DNA from: Chloroflexota bacterium
Lineage (GTDB): Bacteria > Chloroflexota > Dehalococcoidia > SHYM01
DNA: 6,561 nucleotides
NCBI GenBank assembly: GCA_016199375.1
Contig: JACQGV010000143.1
Location: 1-6,561 of the forward strand
Direction of reading: 5' to 3'
Part shown: piece after piece, positions 4,256-6,561 of the stretch
Position numbering within the stretch: position 1 is the stretch's first letter
How the letters are laid out: every line of letters starts with the position of its first letter
Notes under the pieces: generated by a model
What the model was told of the DNA's origin: nothing
Databases searched by the model: none
What the model saw: only the letters and a program-made list of their open reading frames with translations
Program-made: the position numbers and the translations under genes

Positions 4256-6561
4256 GTGCGCCGCTTCGGGACCGCCGGCACCGCGCCGCTGCTGCTAGCG
4301 CTGACGCTCGCCGGCGTCCTGCTGGCGGCGGCCTGCCTGCCCCTGGGCCCAGCGCCCCGGCGCGGGCTCCGCGCCACACCCACGTGGACCCCAGCGCCGA
4401 CGGCTACCGCCACCGCGGTCGCCCCGACGGCCACGCCCGCGCCACGTCCCACCCCCACGCCGACGGTTGCTCCGACGCCCCTGCCACCGCCATCCCCGAC
4501 TGCTTCACCGACCCCGGCGCCCCGGCCTACCAGCACGCCTAGCCCGACGCCACGCCCAACTCCAACGGCCACCCCAACCCCGACGCCCACCCCTCCTTCA
4601 GCCGCCCCGACGCAGGCACCCCCGGAGCAACCCCGGCGCTACTCCGACAACGCCAACCTGGCCCCGGCCAGGCCGCGCCAGTGGGACAGACCCGTCGTAG
4701 TCTCGTCTGCCAAGGACGCCACCGACACCTCGCCGGTGCGCCTCGGGGCACCCATCTACATAAGCGCGGCCTTCACCAATGAAGGGCCGCTACCCGTCCA
4801 GCGGGCCTTTTACGTGGACCTGCTGTTCGATGGCAGGGTGGTGGACCGGTTCCTGGGCGGGCTGGGGCTGCCCGTAGGCGGCGTCGCCGCCATCACCGAC
4901 TGGGAGGAGCTGGCCCAGCGGGTCCGGCTGACCCCGGGAATGCACCGCCTCGGGGTGCAGGTGGACTCCACCGATCTGGTGGTGGAGATAGACGAGTCCG
5001 ACAACCGCGCTGAGGTGGAGTTCGAGGTCCTGCCGCCGGCACCCGCCGCCACGCCGGCCCCGGCGCCCCGGCGCAAGCCCAACCTGGCGCCGGCGCGGCC
5101 GCTGGGCTGGGGAGGCACTATCGTGGCCTCCACCCAGCGCGACCCCACTTTCAGCACCCCCCTCTCCGTGGATGAGCCCACCAACATCCGCTATGGCTTC
5201 AAGAACCTGGCGCCGGTGAGCGCCGGCGAGACCTTCTGGATCCACCTCTATCTGGACGGCATCCTGGTGGACCGGATCAGTTGGCGTGGCCTGCTGGGCG
5301 AGGCCGCCGGGGCGCGCTGGAGCTTCGAGCGGCTGCGCAACGTCACCTACCTGCCGCCCGGGAGCCATCGCCTCAAGGTGGAGGTGGACGCCACCAACCT
5401 GGTGGACGAGTCGGATGAGAGCGACAACAGCTATGAGCTGGAGTTCGTCTGGGGCACCGGGCCGGCCCTGCCTACGCCGACGCCAGCGCCCCCGGCTCCC
5501 ACCGCGCCCGCCCCGCTCAGCCTGCCCAACCTGATACCGGGCTGGCCCGACAACAGCGACGGCCCCATCGTCCTCTCCAGCCGACTCGGCTCCGCTCGGG
5601 ACGACCCGCCCTCCCTGGCCGGGCCCGTCCTCGTGACCGTCGCCGTGCAGAACGAGAGCACCGTGCCCCTGGCCGGCGAGGTGGTCGCCGACCTGTACTT
5701 CGATGGCCGCCGGGTGCGGCGCTTCACCTTGGGCAGCAGCCTCAACGCCGACGCCGCGGCCCGCTCCTCTCCCTGGGATGGGCTCGCCCAGGCGGTGGCC
5801 ATTACTCCGGGGCCTCATACCCTGCGCCTGGTGGTGGACCCCGAGGACGCGGTGCGGGAGGCCCGCGAGACCGACAACACCTACGAGCGCACGGTGGTCT
5901 GGGCAGCCGGGCCCGGGCCGGTGCCCACGCCCCGGGCCTACACCCCGGCTGAGCTGGACGCCAAGCTCAGGGTCGTGCCTTCCCTGGCGGCGGCGCGAGG
6001 GACTGCGGACAGCCAGCCGCAAGCCCTGGAGCAGGTCAAGCAAGCGCTCGACGCGGGCTATTACCTGATAACCGGCAAGAGCATCCTGGACGAGCGGGCC
6101 AGCATTCTATTCCTCAACCGCCAGGGATACCGGGCCTGGGTGGACGAGTACTACCGGAGCCGCTTCGCCACCGCCCATGTCTCCCAGCACCCTGCCCTCT
6201 TGCAGGAGCGGGAGCGGTACAAGGGCCAGGTACTGGGGCTCACCGTCAGCTACCGCGGGAGGCCCTGGATCGTGGTGGACAGCGAGCGCCCCTTGCCGGA
6301 GGTGCTGACCACCGCCGCCCACGAGGCGGGCCATCTGCGCCAGCTCCTGGTGGCGCCCCAGCAGTCTGCCGCCGCCACCTATAACGTCGAGGCCCTGCAG
6401 GAGGCCCAGGCGCAGCTGTTCGAAGCCCTCTTCTGGAGGGCGCTGGACGAGCGGGGGCGCTTCGGGCTCATGCAGTACCCCCGCCTCAGGCCCTACGAGT
6501 TCTTCGTGGACAACCAGTGGGACAATCTCTTCCCCCGGCGTTTCGACGACCCCCACTATGC
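4256..6561 (+). CDS. Exported (probable lipoprotein) three-CARDB-repeat protein with HEAGH domain, 3' end outside window
   Basis: No named gene is recognised. From GTG 4256 (GGAGG at 4247-4251, four bases upstream) 768 codons stay open to the right edge. Residues 1-27 are a signal sequence: RR, a hydrophobic core, then LLAAAC. Cys27 may be lipidated, although the lipobox is not canonical (Ala at -3). Residues 40-126 are a Pro/Thr/Ala stalk. Three repeats of about 125 residues (134-258, 276-399, 425-549) start NLxP and end in a variant of VDxxxxVxExDESDN, typical of CARDB/Ig-like adhesion or spacer modules. Short Pro-rich linkers join them. The last region (about 550-768+) holds TTAAHEAGHLRQ, where His689, Glu690 and His693 form an HExxH zinc motif. 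Glu712 or Glu716 could be a third, gluzincin-type ligand. I infer a cell-surface protein with a possible metallopeptidase head; activity and substrate are unknown. A degenerate, non-catalytic domain is also possible. Confidence 0.85.
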   Translation, partial: MRRFGTAGTAPLLLALTLAGVLLAAACLPLGPAPRRGLRATPTWTPAPTATATAVAPTATPAPRPTPTPTVAPTPLPPPSPTASPTPAPRPTSTPSPTPRPTPTATPTPTPTPPSAAPTQAPPEQPRRYSDNANLAPARPRQWDRPVVVSSAKDATDTSPVRLGAPIYISAAFTNEGPLPVQRAFYVDLLFDGRVVDRFLGGLGLPVGGVAAITDWEELAQRVRLTPGMHRLGVQVDSTDLVVEIDESDNRAEVEFEVLPPAPAATPAPAPRRKPNLAPARPLGWGGTIVASTQRDPTFSTPLSVDEPTNIRYGFKNLAPVSAGETFWIHLYLDGILVDRISWRGLLGEAAGARWSFERLRNVTYLPPGSHRLKVEVDATNLVDESDESDNSYELEFVWGTGPALPTPTPAPPAPTAPAPLSLPNLIPGWPDNSDGPIVLSSRLGSARDDPPSLAGPVLVTVAVQNESTVPLAGEVVADLYFDGRRVRRFTLGSSLNADAAARSSPWDGLAQAVAITPGPHTLRLVVDPEDAVREARETDNTYERTVVWAAGPGPVPTPRAYTPAELDAKLRVVPSLAAARGTADSQPQALEQVKQALDAGYYLITGKSILDERASILFLNRQGYRAWVDEYYRSRFATAHVSQHPALLQERERYKGQVLGLTVSYRGRPWIVVDSERPLPEVLTTAAHEAGHLRQLLVAPQQSAAATYNVEALQEAQAQLFEALFWRALDERGRFGLMQYPRLRPYEFFVDNQWDNLFPRRFDDPHY
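4373..4633 (+). repeat. Low-complexity Pro/Thr/Ala stalk coding segment
   Basis: Within the exported protein, about 87 codons are almost all Pro, Thr, Ala or Ser, with tracts such as PTPTPT made of CCN ACN units. The DNA is therefore imprecisely repetitive (ccgacgccc-like units). Such stalks usually hold extracellular domains away from the membrane. The tract is prone to length variation by slippage and produces a Gly/Val-rich phantom frame on the other strand. Confidence 0.85.
4655..5902 (+). repeat. Three tandem CARDB-like domain repeats
   Basis: The units are at 4655-5029, 5081-5452 and 5528-5902, each about 375 bases. They are diverged at the DNA level but aligned in protein features. 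Each opens with NLAP or NLIP. Next comes a VxxSS/VAST strand, then an FxN or VQNxxxxP strand and a (V/H)DLxFDGxxVxR-like strand. A PGxHxLxVxVD strand follows, and the unit ends in E(S/T)DN plus a final ExxF or ERTVV strand. The middle unit has DESDESDNS and the third REARETDN, so the first two resemble each other more at this end. The pattern suggests old internal duplication rather than recent copying. Confidence 0.75.

Noticed and set aside
4189..4590. Minus-strand Gly-Val repeat protein (GVGVGV pattern)
   Set aside because: It is the reverse reading of the Pro/Thr stalk codons, hence its apparent regularity.
4790..6043. 417-codon open frame on the minus strand
   Set aside because: It lies opposite the CARDB-like gene, is rich in Gly/Arg/Gln/His, and has no motif; the plus frame has a signal peptide, repeats and a ribosome-binding site.
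1..6561. CRISPR array, insertion sequence, integrase site or toxin-antitoxin pair
   Set aside because: There are no regularly spaced repeats, transposase or integrase motifs. The two tRNA 3' ends are not duplicated in the window as an attachment-site pair would be.

Overview
The window is a GC-rich, gene-dense bacterial chromosome segment that is mostly housekeeping, with one accessory surface protein at its right end. The best lineage guess is Chloroflexota (Dehalococcoidia or SAR202-like). The reasons are very high GC, frequent GTG starts, recurrent TGnTAnnAT extended -10 boxes, and a secreted protein joining Pro/Thr (TPTPTP-type) linkers to CARDB-like repeats, an architecture common in that phylum. 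This is inference; no rRNA or phylogeny is available here, and other GC-rich phyla are not excluded.

Left part, minus strand (1-1285): dprA (DNA-processing protein A, transformation ssDNA loader) is followed on the same strand by the first 37 codons of topA (DNA topoisomerase I), which runs off the left edge. The topA ribosome-binding site lies in the dprA stop region, so the two look co-transcribed from an extended -10 promoter near 1313-1318.

Middle (1286-1945): a divergent non-coding stretch of about 340 bases contains no gene that I can support. It leads to a good sigma70-type promoter and two intact plus-strand tRNA genes with encoded CCA, tRNA-Lys(CTT) and tRNA-Leu(TAG). A perfect 7-bp inverted repeat overlaps the -10 and start region of the tRNA-Lys promoter.

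Right part, plus strand (1946-6561): a small TfoX N-terminal-domain protein is followed by complete lepA (elongation factor 4, ribosome-associated GTPase). A long exported protein then runs off the right edge. It has a signal peptide or lipoprotein signal, a Pro/Thr-rich stalk, three CARDB-like beta-sandwich repeats, and a C-terminal region with an HEAGH zinc-metallopeptidase-like motif.

The housekeeping genes (topA, dprA, tRNAs, lepA) do not form one pathway. The least explained item is the exported three-repeat protein with the HEAGH domain. I see no CRISPR array, insertion sequence, phage gene, toxin-antitoxin pair or defence cluster.
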